A stretch of DNA of 64,000 nucleotides from Sorex araneus (GCF_027595985.1 NC_073302.1:406574503-406638502), one strand, 5' to 3'; positions 48,401 to 60,080 are shown, counted from the first letter of the stretch. A program made the numbers and translations. The notes: generated by a model not told the origin, from the sequence alone.

Positions 48401-51400
48401 CTGAATTAGCTATGCAAAGGAATGAAGGAGAAGAGAAAAGCAATATGTGCATAATAACAGAGTCTGATAAGGAGATAAAGGTGGCTGACCAGTTGTGAAA
48501 GCAGACCACAAAGGTTACAAATAAACAGAGGAATGGGAGCACTGTGGTGGGAGTAACCCAGTAAGCCTAAGCTCTCTGTGGCAAGGCAGAAAGGACAAAC
48601 CAGTGTTACCTACAATTCTATTGAATGGGAAGACTGGACTGTATACTTAGATTCATTACTGAAATTAAGAGTTAATTGTGGGTGAGGTTGGGGTGCACTC
48701 CTGGTACTGGTTAAAGGAATTATTGCTATGTTAGATTCAAACCCATGGCTCCTCACCAGGGCTGGTGCATACAAAACACATATGAGCTCTTTTTTCCAGC
48801 CCCATTACAGCATTTACATATGAACAGAATGTCATATTTTCAACTTTGAGGGTTTTTCTCAGTACAGATAAAGCATATATTACAAAATGCTGACTATGGT
48901 CATATCTAGGTAGTGGAAAACTAGTTGTTTATTGTGTAAGTTTAAGTTACCATGTTTTTTTAGAAGCAGCTGAACTCAGGGAGATTAAGTGACTTGTCTA
49001 AGATTTCCCAACTCTTGGCACATCAGCTTTTGATACACATTACAGAGTCTGTTTCCCTTCAGAATTTTCTGGTTAAATATGTTGTGGGTTATATAGATTT
49101 TACTGGGACCATGACTACTTTCTAATACCCATTTTTAGCTTTCCAAACCACCAATCTCGAGTTAATGTTCTTTCTCTGAACCTGAAATCCACTGGTTTGA
49201 GAGTGTCTGATCATGAGTCAGTAATTATATCAGGGTATGAATGAGTTTGTGTCCCATCCCAGTAAAGTATATGATACATTAGTGTTAATCATAGATTGAT
49301 TCTCCAGCCATATGAGAAATAACACTGAGCAAAAAAAGACCAATAAAGAAACACTTGCTCCATCTCTACTACCAGTTAACAAAATGATCTCTGGAATGAC
49401 ATTTCATGACTATGAGTGAATTTACCATTACAAAATAAAAGAAGAAAATCATCTCTATAGCTCATATTACTATTGTGGTATAAGAGTATTGTGGTTCACA
49501 TCTGGCTCAGGGTTTATTCCTGACTGTGCACTCAAGAATCATGCCTGGCAGTGCTCAGGGTACCATATGGGATGCCTGGATGGTACCTGGGTCAGCCACA
49601 TGCAAAGCAAGTGCCTCAGTTGCTATAGGATTTTTCTAGCCCCTAAATATCAGAATTTATGAAGCCATAAAAAGAAAACTCCATAACCAACAAACAAAAT
49701 ATTATATGAAATTGGTAACATGACAGAAAAGAAAGCTTTGTTTCGAGTAGCTCTTGAATATCGGGTGTTAATTCTTATTTTGGAAATGTAACATTTGGAA
49801 AACAAATATAGAAACTCAATTTTAAAATGAATTAAAAGCTCAGTTTTAACTGAATAGACATTTTCCCAAAGGTGATATCTAAATGATCAGTAAGTAAGAA
49901 AAAATAGTAACAAACACAAAATTAAATGAAATGCCACTTCTGACCCACTTAGATATAATTTTATTTGAAAAATATATAATGTTCGAAGTATCTGGAAAAA
50001 TCAGAACCCTCATGCTTTTACTGCTGTGAGAATGTGAAATAGTTCAACTGTTTAGAAAACCGAGAGAACCAGAGAGATAGTACTGGAGTTAAAGTGCCAG
50101 TCTTAGATCTGGCCAACCCCACTTCGATCCCTAGCACTTCATAGGCCCCCAGGAACTGCTTAGATCAGTCACACGGCATAGAGCCAGGAGTAGCCCCCCA
50201 GGTTGCCTTGTATGCACCCCCCAAAAAAAGGTTGACATTCCCTCAAAAAGTAAACATAACTCAGCAATTCCTCTCCTACATATGTACCAAGATAAATGAA
50301 AACATGCCACTCCAAAAATTTACAAATGATTGCTCATAGCAACAGCATTTATAATAACCAAGAAATGGCAATCAGCTGATGAATTCATACACCAAATATA
50401 GCTGTCTCTACAGTGGAATATTACTCAAGTCGTGCAGTACTAACTTTGGTGCGGCTAGGACCAGTAGGTCTATACAGAGGCACAAAGTGCTGGTGGTTGA
50501 ACTCAGCCTAGCATGTGTGTCTTTGGAGGACTTGCACTATCCCTCTGGCCCTCATTAAAATTTCTTTAATGTTCTCAGTTTTCTGTCTGGACTTTCTCTT
50601 GTTTGTGTGGCAGTAAGTCTTCCCAAAGAATGCCGATAGCTGCACAAAAAATAGTCTCACTCACTCATGTACTCTTAACTGCTGAGATACAGACAGCATA
50701 TATTATCCCTGAAGCAGTCACAGATCCAGTGACTAAAGGAGGAGTCCTTAGAGACAGGAGGAGGCGTGGGTTGGGGGGGCGGGGATACTGTGGAGACATT
50801 GGTGGTGAAAAATGTGCACTGGCGGAGCAGTGGGTGCTCAATCACTGTGTGATGGAAACTCAAACATGAAAGCTTTGTAACTGTCTCTCACAGTGATTCA
50901 GTAATTAAAAGAAAAGGGGGAAAAAAGGAGTCCAATAAACATAAATACAATACCCTGGAGTCTATTTTCTGCTAGAAAAATTAGTAGAGAATAGGGATAG
51001 CAGGATAAAGGAAAATGGTTTGCAGTACAGCTAAAAGTGAGAGACAATATAATGAAAGTGAGTCCTAAATGAATCGTCTTAAAAATATATAAGTGCTTTT
51101 ACATTTTAAATTTAATACAGGTATCCGTTAGTTGAATATCTGTTTTGAGCATGGTGCCCTCCCAGTTGTTGTGGAGAAGACAAAAAAGAAGCCGGCCCTT
51201 ACCTAAAATCCACTGTGGGAAAGTTTACTTAGTTATTCTATGACTGCTTTCTATTTTAATCATTTTCTGTTCTTAGAAGCCCAGAGTAATGTGTGTTCTT
51301 TGTCATGTAATAGATGCTATAAGAGAAGTAAGGAAATATTCCGTTACTCCTGCCATTGAAAAGAGCGCAGCCGGAGTTAAACCTACTGCATTTGAGCATA

Positions 51401-54400
51401 CACAGATGAAACTTTTCAGGTCTCAGAGAAATCTCTACATTTCTGGATTTTCTCTGTTTTTTTGGCTGTAAGTAATTTTAAAACATGTTTATCTCTTGTT
51501 TTTTTTTTTCAATCTATACTATTGGTTTTCGTTTTCTTTTTTCCTTTTTTGGTTTCTCCTTTCTATTTCATAACTTCTGTAAAAGAGAAAAGAGAATTCA
51601 GATGATGTAGCAAATAGTAGTAGTTACGACTTGTAGGTTTGGGCCTGTGCTTCTCTCTGGCACTTTGTTTCACATTCCACCTGCCCTTTCATTGTTCACT
51701 CATTTGCTCTTGCAACAGTTACTGATTTGCTCCTGCTGTACTTAGGTATTCTGACTTCAATGTCCTGATGCCTGTTTCTTCTGCCGGAACACAGTTCCCT
51801 TTCTCTTTCCCTAGCTGGCATCTTCAGGCCTACTCTCAAGGAAGCCTTGAGCCATCACCCATTGTGATAGTTCTCCTGCTATCCTCTGCCTAGGAATATG
51901 TATATAAAGAAATGATGATTGGTTATTGGGGGGTTTTGGGGGTTGGGGGTTGGTTGGTTGGTTTTATTTTGATTACTCACGGGGTCTATTCAAGGATCAC
52001 TCCTGGTGGTGCTCAGAGGGACCATTTGTGGTCTGGGTATGTGTAAAGCATCAAAGCATGTACCTTAACCCCTGTACTATCTCCCTAAAATACTGTGAGG
52101 ATTTTTGGGTGGTTGTTTTTGATTTTTGTCTTTGATTGTTTGGTCATACTGGGCAATGCTCAGGGTTAGACCTGGCTCTGCAGTCAGGAATTACTCCTGG
52201 TGGTGCACTAGGGACCATAAGGGATATTAGGGATTGAACCTGGGCCAACTGCTTGCAAGGCAAGCACCGTACCCTCTCCAGCCCCTAAAATAATTCTTGC
52301 TCCCAAATGAGAACCTAAATTCCTTGCTGTTATCAGGGACTTTGTCTGAGTTGCTACATCTCCTGCTTCACAACTGCTTAAACACCTGACAGTTCTAAAG
52401 AAATAGCTATTGAATAAATAATTGAAGATATCAGTCACTTGTAATAATGAACACTACCCCGGAATAGATGTGAATGAACAGTTTTTAGCTGTGGCTAAGC
52501 ACAGTACTCTTTTTTTTGGGGGGGGGGGGGGCGGGGTTCACACTCGGCAATGCTCAGGGGTTACTCCTGGCTCTACACTCAGGAATCATCCCTGGCGGTG
52601 CTCAGACGACCATATGGGATGCTGGGAATCGAACCCAGGTCAGCCACATGTAAGGCAAACGCCCTACCCGCTGTGCTATTGCTCCAGCCCCAAACACAGT
52701 ACTCTTGTAAATAGCAAATTATCCACTCACCAACAGCTGAATGACCTGTCTCATTGGCCCTGTCACCTTTCTGAAATTCTTTTTTTTTTTTTTTTTTTTT
52801 TTTTTGCTCTTCCTACCTAAAGGTCTCTACAGGCAAAATAGTTAAATCCGTATGAATCACTGAACCTGTAGTGCAAATATTAAGCTTCTCAAAACAATCC
52901 AAAAGGAATGAGACAGATTGTAGCTTGTTTAAATTGAGAAGCTTAGATCTTCAGCAAGAAAGTATGGTACCACCCTTAACATCACCTCCATATTTAACAG
53001 CGTAGCTAAAAGGGTCATTTGACTGTTGGTTAGAAAGTCACCATTCTGATGACCTAATTTAATTATCAGCTACCTAAAGTTTGGTTTGTTTTTGCTTTTG
53101 TTCTTGTGCCTTAGAGTATTGAGACGGCTGGTTACCCTTATTACTCAGTTGGCAAAAGAAATGACACTAAAAACAGTACTTAAAAAACAAGCTGAAAGTA
53201 CTTCCGAGGCTGCCAAACAATTTATGGAAGAGAATGAAAAACTTAAAAAGGTATTTAAATTTTCTCTTTAAGCATTTGTGTGAATAGTCATTACTATTCC
53301 AAGGACGGTTATATATGATCTTTTATATAAAAAGGAACATTTTCATAATTTACAGACAGAACTGTAGCCATAATCAGTTGTATGAAATGATTGTTTCAAA
53401 ATGCATTTTTTTTTTCCCTTTCATTTGTTCTGTTCTGACAGTATCTTTCCCTGATAGACTAGGGTCATTGTTTCTAATTCCTGTGACCCAGGGAGAAAAC
53501 AATATTCTGGAAATAAGAGTTCTGATCCTTTTATTAGCATTAATTTTACATTATGACCAAAAGCAAGAACTTATAAGTTCTCTTAGCCTCCCCTTTGAGT
53601 TTTCTTTCAACAATTACTATACACAGGAAGCAAAAAAAGTAGTGCTAAACTGATGATTGTGTATAATGAAAAAGCTTTGGATCTTTGGTGAAACCCATGA
53701 TATTTTATCTTTATGAACCCTATACTGGATCCTTTACCTGCCATTCATTGTGTGAATTGGATACTGATTTTTTGTTGTTGTTATTTTGAAGTTTTTGTTC
53801 GTGGTGTTCGTGGTTTTGTGTATGTGGTTTGTGGGTGTGGTGTGTTTGGTGCTAAGGATAAAATCCATAGTCTAAACATGGAAACCATACAACCATGAGC
53901 AACATACCCAACCTTAGGTACTAATGTGTTATCCATCAGCAAGATAAAACCATTATTCATGACTATTATCCATTAAAGTTTTAAAAAATTAAAAATTAAA
54001 ACACAAAATTACTTCGGCTAGTTTTTCCTTCACTTTGAAATTTAGGAGTTAAATATAATAACTTAAGTGTTTTCAGTTCACATTAAACCCCATTAGGCTG
54101 CTTAGAAAAATAAAGGTCGTTCTGAATAACATCTGGTTAGATAGTATATTATAAGCTTTTAAAACATTAAATAGGAAAGAACTTGCAAAAGAATTTTTTG
54201 TTATTTGTATTCCATATTTTAGAGCCCATATTTTATTACCTAAAAACTTACCTCTTGAGGTTTACCTATTTCTGCTATCACAAAAAAGGATCTGAGAGAT
54301 AGTTTAGCAAGGAAGGCGTTTGCCCTGTACACAGCCCACCAGGGTTCAATGCCTGGAATCCCATATGATCCCCTAAGTGAGTCCCCTAAGCCTGCCAGAA

Positions 54401-57400
54401 GTGATTCCTGAGCACAGAGCCAGAAGTACACCCTGAGTACTGCTGGCTACGCTCCCCACCCCCCGCCCCCCAAGAAGAGAAAGACCTATTGTCATAGAAA
54501 CAAAAATGTATCTTAACAGATTATAACCAACATCTTTGAAAAAAGATTTTAGAGACCCAGCCTGTATACTTTTTTCTAACTTTTGTTCTGTTTGGAAATG
54601 TATTGGTCTGTAGATAGGCTTGTAAATCTCTCTTTGTTATAAATCTAGGCCTTGTGTCTATCTCTGTATTTAGTAACAAGTCATCTTTGCTTATTTTGAA
54701 CTGTTTCAGCAGCACAGTCAGCCTCATTTTATGCCTTAATATTACGTGTTTCATTTTTCATCCTTTGATCTCATTTCCAGTGGGGAAACCAAAAAACCCT
54801 CAAATCATTGATGAATAAATAAGACAGAAGCACACACAGGCTTTGTATTTGTAGACTTTTCACATACCTCCCTTGACTGAAAATCATATCCATTATGTTG
54901 AAGTAATGAGTGGTAACGACTGAGAGGAAAACAGAACCATTTGCTGGTTCCTCATGTGGGGCTCCACGTGGATCCGGGGTGTTTCTGGCTTCTCTTGCAG
55001 GTTGAACCCTGTGTGATCTCACCGCACACCCTTCTCCACTGTTTTGCCTCCCCTCTCTTTGGGTTTTCTTCATTTGAGGGACTAAGTCCCCTGTTCCATA
55101 GATGTATCTGTAACCCGATACAGGTTGTCGAAGGTTTACTAATATGTTGGGCGAAAGTCAGAACAGGTGTATGTGAACTGTTAGTGCCCAAAGTATATGC
55201 AGCTCACCGATAAAGGTCAGAAGTAAGGATGTCAGCGGCTTCTATTTCAAGATACTTGGTGAACATTTTAAAACACTAGCAAAGAAGATAAAATTGGTAG
55301 AACTTCATTATATTCATCACTCTGAGACATATAATCTGATGGAGAATATTACCTTGAGATCCTAGCGATTTTGACCTGACTTCTGGTGAATTGAGAATAA
55401 GAATAAGAATAAGAGAATTGTAGGGCAAGTGACCTCATAACTTCAGGACCTCAAGGTTATAAATAATAACAGGGTAAGAAGTGCTTCACAGTGAGGTTTA
55501 TGAACTCTAAATGCTCAAAACAACCCCAGAAGGTCTGTTCTTTTATAATGTGCATTAGAGGAATGGTTCACATAAAGATGGAGAGTTAAACTAACAAACA
55601 CAAAAATCATTCACAGTTAAATGACAGAACTAAAATCTTCTAGTTTCCAAGTAGCCTGACTTCGAATCCACACTCTTACCCACATTATTCTGTGTCCTTT
55701 ACTCATATCAAGTAAGTTTACTTGTAGATGGTACCTAAAACCCCACTAATGAAACAAAGTAATTATTAAAGGTAAATTAATTTCTTATTCATCTTCTTTA
55801 AAATAATAACACGGAACTTCTCATTGACTTGGGGATAGAGATATAAGGTGGAAGGAAAAATAAATGTACATGATTGTAGTTGGAGCTACAGATTGTTAGT
55901 TTCCAAAGCTCTTGGTCTTCACAGGTGCTCACTTAATGAAAGCTATACATAGGTTCGCAGGTGCGAACTTAATGAAAGCTTATTTACAAGACCAACACAA
56001 ATCCAACTTTTCCAAGTCAATGGCATGATAATTCAGGCAGTCAGTATACACTACACATTCCTGCCACTCAGTGCTTTTTGTCCAATTTGGGTGATCATTG
56101 GAGAGTGTGAACTAAATTCAAGGAAATAACAGCTGAGATTATTTTTAAACTTGGAGTGGGCACCAAATAAGTAAAGATTAAAGAAATACTTTTAATGTTT
56201 CCATGCTTTTAAAAATCTTTGGGGAGCTGGAGCAATAGCACAGCGGGTAGGGCATTTGCCTTGTACGAGGCCGACCCGGGTTCAATTCCCAGCATCCCTA
56301 TGGTCCCCTGAGCACCACCAAGAGTAATTCCTGAGTGCATGAGCCAGGAGTAACCCCTGTGCATCATCAGGTGTGACCGAGAAAGAAAAAAAAAAAAAAC
56401 TTTGGGGGCTGGGGGTAGGGAGACACTGCAGAGAGAAGGATGCTTGCTTTTGCCCTTGGCCAACCTGGTTTTAATCTCCAGGACACCACCAGGAGTGATC
56501 AGAGCCAGGAGTCACCCCAAAGCATCGTCAGGTATGGCCCAGAAGCCAAAAGAAATAAATAAAAATGTTTTTATTTGGAGGATATGAGATTCAGTTTTAG
56601 TGAAAGAACAACTTACTGGGATTGTAGAGCTATTCATATTGGGATTATACAGTTATTTAGCAGAGATTTAATTCTTTTACAGACCTGATTGTTCTGTTAT
56701 AGCAGATACTATATTTGATCTTTTGTTGTTGTTGGGGGCCCGCACTCAGCAGTGTTTCAGGCTTATTCCTGGCCTTGTTCTCAAGAGATCACTCAGTCCG
56801 TGCTCGGGAAACCATACATAGTGCCACGGATCAGTCTGAGATTGGGTTGGCCACATTTAAGGCAAGCACCTTAACCCCTTTCTCTCTCTCCAGTCCTTGT
56901 ATTTGAATTTATGCTTACAATTTTATGCCTTTAACATACCCTTTCCACTAGACTTAATTTATCTGAAAACAGGAACCATGTTTCGTTTGCTTTTTTTTTT
57001 TTTTTTTTGCTTTATGGGTCACAGCTGGCAATGTACAGGGGTTACTCCTGGTTCTGCACTCAGGAATCACCTCTAACAGCGCTCAGAGGACCATATGGGA
57101 TACTGGGAATCGAACCCGGGTCGGCCGAGTGCAAGACAAACGCCCTACCCGCTGTACTATTGCTCCAGCCCCTCATTTGCATTTTTTATCCCCCATAGCG
57201 TAAAACATTAGAAAATACTTGTATTGTTCAGTGCTCAATAAAAATTTTTGAGTTTTGCTTGTTAGAAATAGTAGAAATTATTCTTTGTCCAACCATTTAA
57301 AATTGCCTTGAGTTGTGTTGTGTGTGTGTGTGTGTGTGTGTATGTGTGTGTGCCAGTGTGTACGTACATTTTGCAAAGATTTATCTTCTTAGAAACAAAT

Positions 57401-58213
57401 TCCTTAAGGACAAACCAACTGCTTAATTGTACTCACAATGATAAGCTACATCCAGACAATAAAAAGTTTACTGTCTTTTTATCTTAGTTAAATGGTTTAC
57501 TTTTCAGGCCTTCATTTTTCTTGCCATGCAAAATAAGCCACAAACATTAAACATCTTTGAAATTGAAATATAAGTTTTCAATATAAAGAGCACTGTCAAG
57601 AGTTAACACAGGTCATTGGAGACTACTCATGGAAAAATTAGATAGTATTTTCTAAACAGAGATATCCCTGTCATCTTTCCCCTTACTGATTTTTATCTTA
57701 CAAAGTCATCTATATAAAAATAGTCTGAATAAGCATTTTGCCATTGAAATATGATGGTTTCCCAATTACTGTCATTCACAGAACTGCTTTTTTTTCTTGA
57801 AATTTTATTAGACATGTAATTAAGTAAAAACAAACACATTACTTTCCTAATAGTTTTGAAAATGCCTTTAGTCAGAGTCTAAAGAGAAACTGTTCTTTTC
57901 ATTTCAGAAATTCAGCCATAATCACAAATATTTTTGCATGTTTTCCAGGCTTTAGTTTTATGTTAGCAAAAACATGTTGCAAAAGTGTAAAATACCGGAA
58001 AAAAAAATCAGAGCACTTATTTTAAATACATTATGAAGCATATTTTCTAGAAGACTGGCTGTTGCAATCTAAACTCATGTCTTTTTCTAACTCTTTTGTG
58101 ATAGATCTTGAAAAACAGTGGCAGGGAGGAGGACAGCCTTTTGGAAGAAGAAAACAGAAAACTCTTAGAAGACCAGGAAAGACTACAAATGGAGTTAAAG
58201 AAGACATCAGATG
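44865..58213 (+). CDS. BCAP29: BCAP29, 5' part (coding exons 1-5 of a longer gene)
   Basis: BAP29 is an ER membrane protein related to BAP31 that helps export and quality-control membrane cargo such as IgD and class I molecules. CDS so far: join(44865..44956, 46610..46710, 51314..51467, 53115..53250, 58105..58213), 592 nt, residues 1-197 of about 241. Membrane segments: about 7-28 (AAVATFLYAEIGLILIFCL), 51-64 (AFLTVIVLLIVLFL) and about 101-125 (ISGFSLFFWLVLRRLV). After that comes a cytosolic coiled coil rich in Lys/Glu (LAKEMTLKTVLKKQAE to QERLQMELKKTSD). The C-terminal part with the ER-retrieval KKxx-type end (human ...NKKRL) is not in the window. All exon junctions are GT/AG and in frame. 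Confidence 0.95.
45361..45490. repeat. CA-based higher-order minisatellite in BCAP29 intron
   Basis: Three blocks of (AC)n, each ending in a variant of TCTCCAGCCCCGTAC; the unit grows from about 35 to 50 bp as its CA part changes length. Confidence 0.9.
45491..46609. other. BCAP29 intron before coding exon 2
   Basis: Mostly unique; TA-rich run at 46166-46200; 46350-46470 may be a decayed SINE. No gene. Confidence 0.45.
46610..46710 (+). CDS. BCAP29: BCAP29 coding exon 2
   Basis: Acceptor GTCTTACAG, donor TTTCTGG|GTGAGT. Encodes WQKIFSFSLWGKIASFWNK and the second membrane segment AFLTVIVLLIVLFL (residues 31-64). Confidence 0.95.
46711..47476. other. BCAP29 intron, unique
   Basis: No repeat recognised with confidence. 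Confidence 0.45.
47477..48060 (-). mobile_element. Candidate solitary retroviral LTR (old endogenous copy)
   Basis: On the minus strand: a TGTAGTTTGAG-like start near 48052, purine-rich middle, AATAAA at 47640-47645, a short downstream segment and a TTACA end at 47477. The plus-strand TGTA..TACA ends are as LTRs require. No target duplication seen and no internal genes; sequence to about 48660 may belong to the same or another element. Confidence 0.4.
48061..48670. other. BCAP29 intron, possibly LTR-related
   Basis: Not AT-rich like its surroundings (GCCTGGCCCATTTCGATGCC, TTGCTAGGAAGTAAGGGCAA), no gene recognised. Confidence 0.3.
48672..48805 (-). mobile_element. Old tRNA SINE
   Basis: GAGGTTGGGGTGCACTCCTG to TCTTTTTTCCAGCCCC. 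Confidence 0.6.
48955..49035 (+). mobile_element. MIR fragment
   Basis: CAGGGAGATTAAGTGACTTG, TCTAAGATTTCCCAACTCTT. Confidence 0.6.
49490..49645 (-). mobile_element. tRNA SINE
   Basis: CTGGCTCAGGGTTTATTCCT to ATTTTTCTAGCCCC. Confidence 0.85.
49800..50440 (+). mobile_element. L1 fragment (end of ORF2/3' region), split by a SINE
   Basis: Before the SINE: AACCCTCATGCTTTTACTGC, GTGAGAATGTGAAATAGTTC. After: CAGCAATTCCTCTCCTACAT, ATTTATAATAACCAAGAAAT, AGTGGAATATTACTCAAGTC. All in L1 order with broken frames. Confidence 0.8.
50063..50232 (+). mobile_element. Old SINE inserted in L1
   Basis: CCAGAGAGATAGTACTGGAG head, ACTTCGATCCCTAGCAC B box. Confidence 0.8.
50430..50555 (-). mobile_element. Diverged SINE
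   Basis: GTGCGGCTAGGACCAGTAGG to ACTTGCACTATCCCTCTGGC. Confidence 0.5.
50570..50925 (+). mobile_element. L1 3' UTR with typical end
   Basis: G-rich GTGGGTTGGGGGGGCGGGGA, GTGCACTGGCGGAGCAGTGG, AACTCAAACATGAAAGCTTT and CTCACAGTGATTCAGTAATT. It is the best reference here for the tail shared by the composite retroposons. Confidence 0.65.
50926..51313. other. BCAP29 intron before coding exon 3
   Basis: Nothing recognised. Confidence 0.5.
51314..51467 (+). CDS. BCAP29: BCAP29 coding exon 3
   Basis: Acceptor CATGTAATAG, donor TGGCT|GTAAGT. Encodes DAIREVRKYSVTPAIEKSAA through EHTQMKLFRSQRNLYISGFS (residues 65-115) and most of the third membrane segment. The loop after RKYS diverges from human, as is common in this family. 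Confidence 0.95.
51930..52095 (-). mobile_element. Diverged SINE preceded by G-rich tract
   Basis: (GGTT)n tail complement then GGATCACTCCTGGTGGTGCT to CTGTACTATCTCCCT. Confidence 0.75.
52130..52290 (-). mobile_element. tRNA SINE
   Basis: TTTGGTCATACTGGGCAATG to ACCCTCTCCAGCCCC. Confidence 0.85.
52498..52703 (-). mobile_element. Sor-type SINE with G-run tail junction and TSD
   Basis: CACAGTACTCTT duplicated at about 52500 and 52695; T8 followed by a G13 run, then GCGGGGTTCACACTC. Confidence 0.92.
52776..52805. repeat. Poly(T) tract
   Basis: About 28 T in a row, not attached to a recognisable SINE body. Confidence 0.9.
53115..53250 (+). CDS. BCAP29: BCAP29 coding exon 4
   Basis: Acceptor TGCCTTAG, donor AAAAAG|GTATTT. 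Encodes LVLRRLVTLITQLAKEMTL to FMEENEKLKK (residues 116-161), the start of the coiled coil. Confidence 0.95.
53251..54285. other. BCAP29 intron, unique
   Basis: A (GTG/GTT)n-like stretch at 53775-53855; no gene. Confidence 0.5.
54288..54482 (+). mobile_element. Diverged SINE
   Basis: GATCTGAGAGATAGTTTAGC head, AGGGTTCAATGCCTGGA B box, extra CCCTAAGTGAGT unit, C-rich end. Confidence 0.85.
54483..55485. other. BCAP29 intron, unidentified
   Basis: 54930-55230 is less AT-rich (GTGGGGCTCCACGTGGATCC, CCCGATACAGGTTGTCG) and may be a relic of a mobile element or retrocopy; not identified. (AATAAG)n at 55394-55420. Confidence 0.35.
55488..55715 (+). mobile_element. MIR
   Basis: CTCAAAACAACCCCAGAAGG, AGATGGAGAGTTAAACTAAC, GCCTGACTTCGAATCCACAC. 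Confidence 0.6.
55716..56215. other. BCAP29 intron, unique with a direct repeat
   Basis: ACTTAATGAAAGCT occurs twice (near 55931 and 55968), each preceded by GGTGC. Otherwise nothing. Confidence 0.55.
56222..56562 (+). mobile_element. Two consecutive SINEs, same direction
   Basis: Young Sor-type copy 56222-56400 (GAGTGCATGAGCCAGGAG variant) followed at once by an older copy 56404-56562 (GGGGGTAGGGAGACACTGCA head). Confidence 0.88.
56730..56900 (-). mobile_element. Old tRNA SINE
   Basis: GCACTCAGCAGTGTTTCAGG to TCTCTCTCTCCAGTCC. Confidence 0.75.
56980..57186 (-). mobile_element. Sor-type SINE
   Basis: T20 then GCTTTATGGGTCACAGCTGG to CTATTGCTCCAGCCCC; CGTTTGC / CATTTGC at the ends. Confidence 0.93.
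57317..57354. repeat. (GT)n microsatellite
   Basis: About 19 GT units, one TA break. Confidence 0.95.
57355..58104. other. BCAP29 intron before coding exon 5
   Basis: AT-rich unique sequence; no repeat recognised. Confidence 0.6.
58105..58213 (+). CDS. BCAP29: BCAP29 coding exon 5
   Basis: Acceptor TTTGTGATAG, donor GATG|GTAACT. Encodes ILKNSGREEDSLLEEENRKL through MELKKTSD (residues 162-197). The next exon (human ALSKAQNDV...) is not seen up to 64000. Confidence 0.94.
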
Positions 58214-58799
58214 GTAACTTTGTGTGCATGCGTCAAAGTAGAGAAGCATGATATCTTATGCTGTTACATTTCACTGTTTCCCCAAAAACAAAGCTAATGG
58301 CTAAATGTTCTTCTGGCCAAAGTACCAAGAATGAACTATTTACAAATTCCTGCTCAAATATAAAGATAAAACATTGTGTCAGCCAAGAGAAACATTCTGT
58401 GTTACACGGGAAAACATGTAGGTGTTTCAGATTTGTGTTGTAAATACAGATGTGCCTGTAGTAGCTCTTAGCTGTGTTCATGAAAGTTTGTTATAAACAC
58501 ATATTTGAAAAACTAAATTACATCTTCCATCATAGTCTATTGCCCCAAGGAACAGTTTTGCTTATAAGAAAATATATTACTTATCTCAAGCCCTAATATG
58601 TTCTGCCTGGTAGAAGGAAAGCATTCCCTGAAATAGAGAGGCATCAGACAGACTAATCTGGGATGTCCCATCAAGAGTCTGAATGTCTCGTTCCAAAATA
58701 CATTGCAGAGAGAGCTCAGGGGAAGACATCCTCAACTACCTCTCCTTTGCATTTTGGCAGGTGTTTTTGTTTTTTGCTTTGTGTTTTTTTGGTTGTTTT
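58214..58799. other. BCAP29 intron after coding exon 5
   Basis: Unique, no repeat recognised. Confidence 0.55.
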
Positions 58800-58975
58800 A
58801 AATGCGAGATGCCTGGGCTATCTATCGTAAGGCAGGTGGTGCTTGCCTTGCATGTGGCTGACCTGGGTTCAATCCCCAGCACCCTATAGAGTCTCCTAAG
58901 CACTGCCAGAAGTGATCCCTGAGCACAGCTTCAGGAGTAAGCCCTGAGACCTACCAAGTGTGGCCCCAAACCTAA
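58800..58975 (+). mobile_element. Diverged SINE
   Basis: TAAGGCAGGTGGTGCTTGCC, GGGTTCAATCCCCAGCACC, GTGTGGCCCC. Confidence 0.8.
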
Positions 58976-59895
58976 ACAACAACAAAATCACTGTGGTATT
59001 TCTCTCTAAGTCAGAGAACAAATTATTCTTTCCTATAGTTAATATAACACAGAAAAGCAGATACACAAGTTCAGTGATATTTCCAGAAACTGAAACTCAA
59101 AGGTTTGTGGCCTAATCCTTAGGGCAGTGTTCTCTACCTGTGACAGTCATTTCCTAATAATTGCCCAGGCCTTGGGGAACCTTTCCGTTTCAGGTTTCGG
59201 AGGTGATCAACACATAAACCTTTTCTAATATCAACTCTTCCCCACTACTTTGTGTGGCATTACAGGTCCAGTAACTGAATTAAGGTCAACTTGGTGCTGT
59301 TTATAAGTTTAAATTTTAAAAAAATTGGATTCTATACAATAGAAAGTCCCCATAAGGTAGCTGCTCTTATTGACTACTTCCTTACTAGATAGTTTACTTC
59401 GTGATATATTTAATTTTGAGCTGAAAAGCCCCAGGATAGAAGCTGTTTCTATAAAAATTTAAAACAAAATTCCATAGATTTTTCTCATGTGATAGAAAAA
59501 TTACTTGACCTTTTTTTTTTTTAAATGAAAAGTGAAATGTTGTTTGAGACGGTAATTTAAATACAGCTTAGAAGATCATTTAAATACAGCTCAGAAGATA
59601 GTATACATTTCCTAGCTTCTTAAACTTTGGATTGCAGCCTATATTGGATATCCCAAGTTTAAAAAAAAAGGGGGGGGGGTTTAAAGTAAATTTCTTTATG
59701 ATGTGTTATCAGTAAATGTTTGATATGTTTACCTGTTTTAAATATCTATTTTGTATACCTGGGGCCCTGTAAAAATCTCAGGGGGAAAGGCCTTGGTGAA
59801 CAATTAGGGATCAGGTTAAGAAATCCTGATACAGCCCAAATTTTAAACCTTGACATAGTTGGTACTTGAGAGTTTTCTGTAATTCCAAAAGATCT
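58976..59895. other. BCAP29 intron, unique
   Basis: Direct repeat TTTAAATACAGCT(T/C)AGAAGAT at about 59556 and 59579; A9G10 run at 59660. No gene. Confidence 0.5.
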
Positions 59896-59897
59896 GA

Positions 59898-60080
59898 AAC
59901 ACGGAGCTGGAGACAGTGCAGTGAACAGAGCACTGGTCTTGCATGCGGCTGACCCTGGTACCCCATATGGTCCTCAGAGCTCAGCTCGGAGTGATCCTGA
60001 GTGCAAAACCCAGCAGTAAGCCCTAAAACCAGGTGTGCCACAAAAACAAAACTAAAACAGCAACCAAAAAAAAAAAAAAT
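59898..60080 (+). mobile_element. Diverged SINE with B-box deletion
   Basis: GGAGCTGGAGACAGTGCAGT head and CTGACCCTGGTACCCCATAT: the GGTTCGATTCCCAGCAT segment is missing. Confidence 0.8.

Noticed and set aside
54930-55230. Possible short gene or retrocopy (90-codon frame MLVPHVGLHVDPGCFW...)
   Set aside because: No recognisable family, no conserved motif, and open frames on both strands of similar length; treated as unidentified intron.
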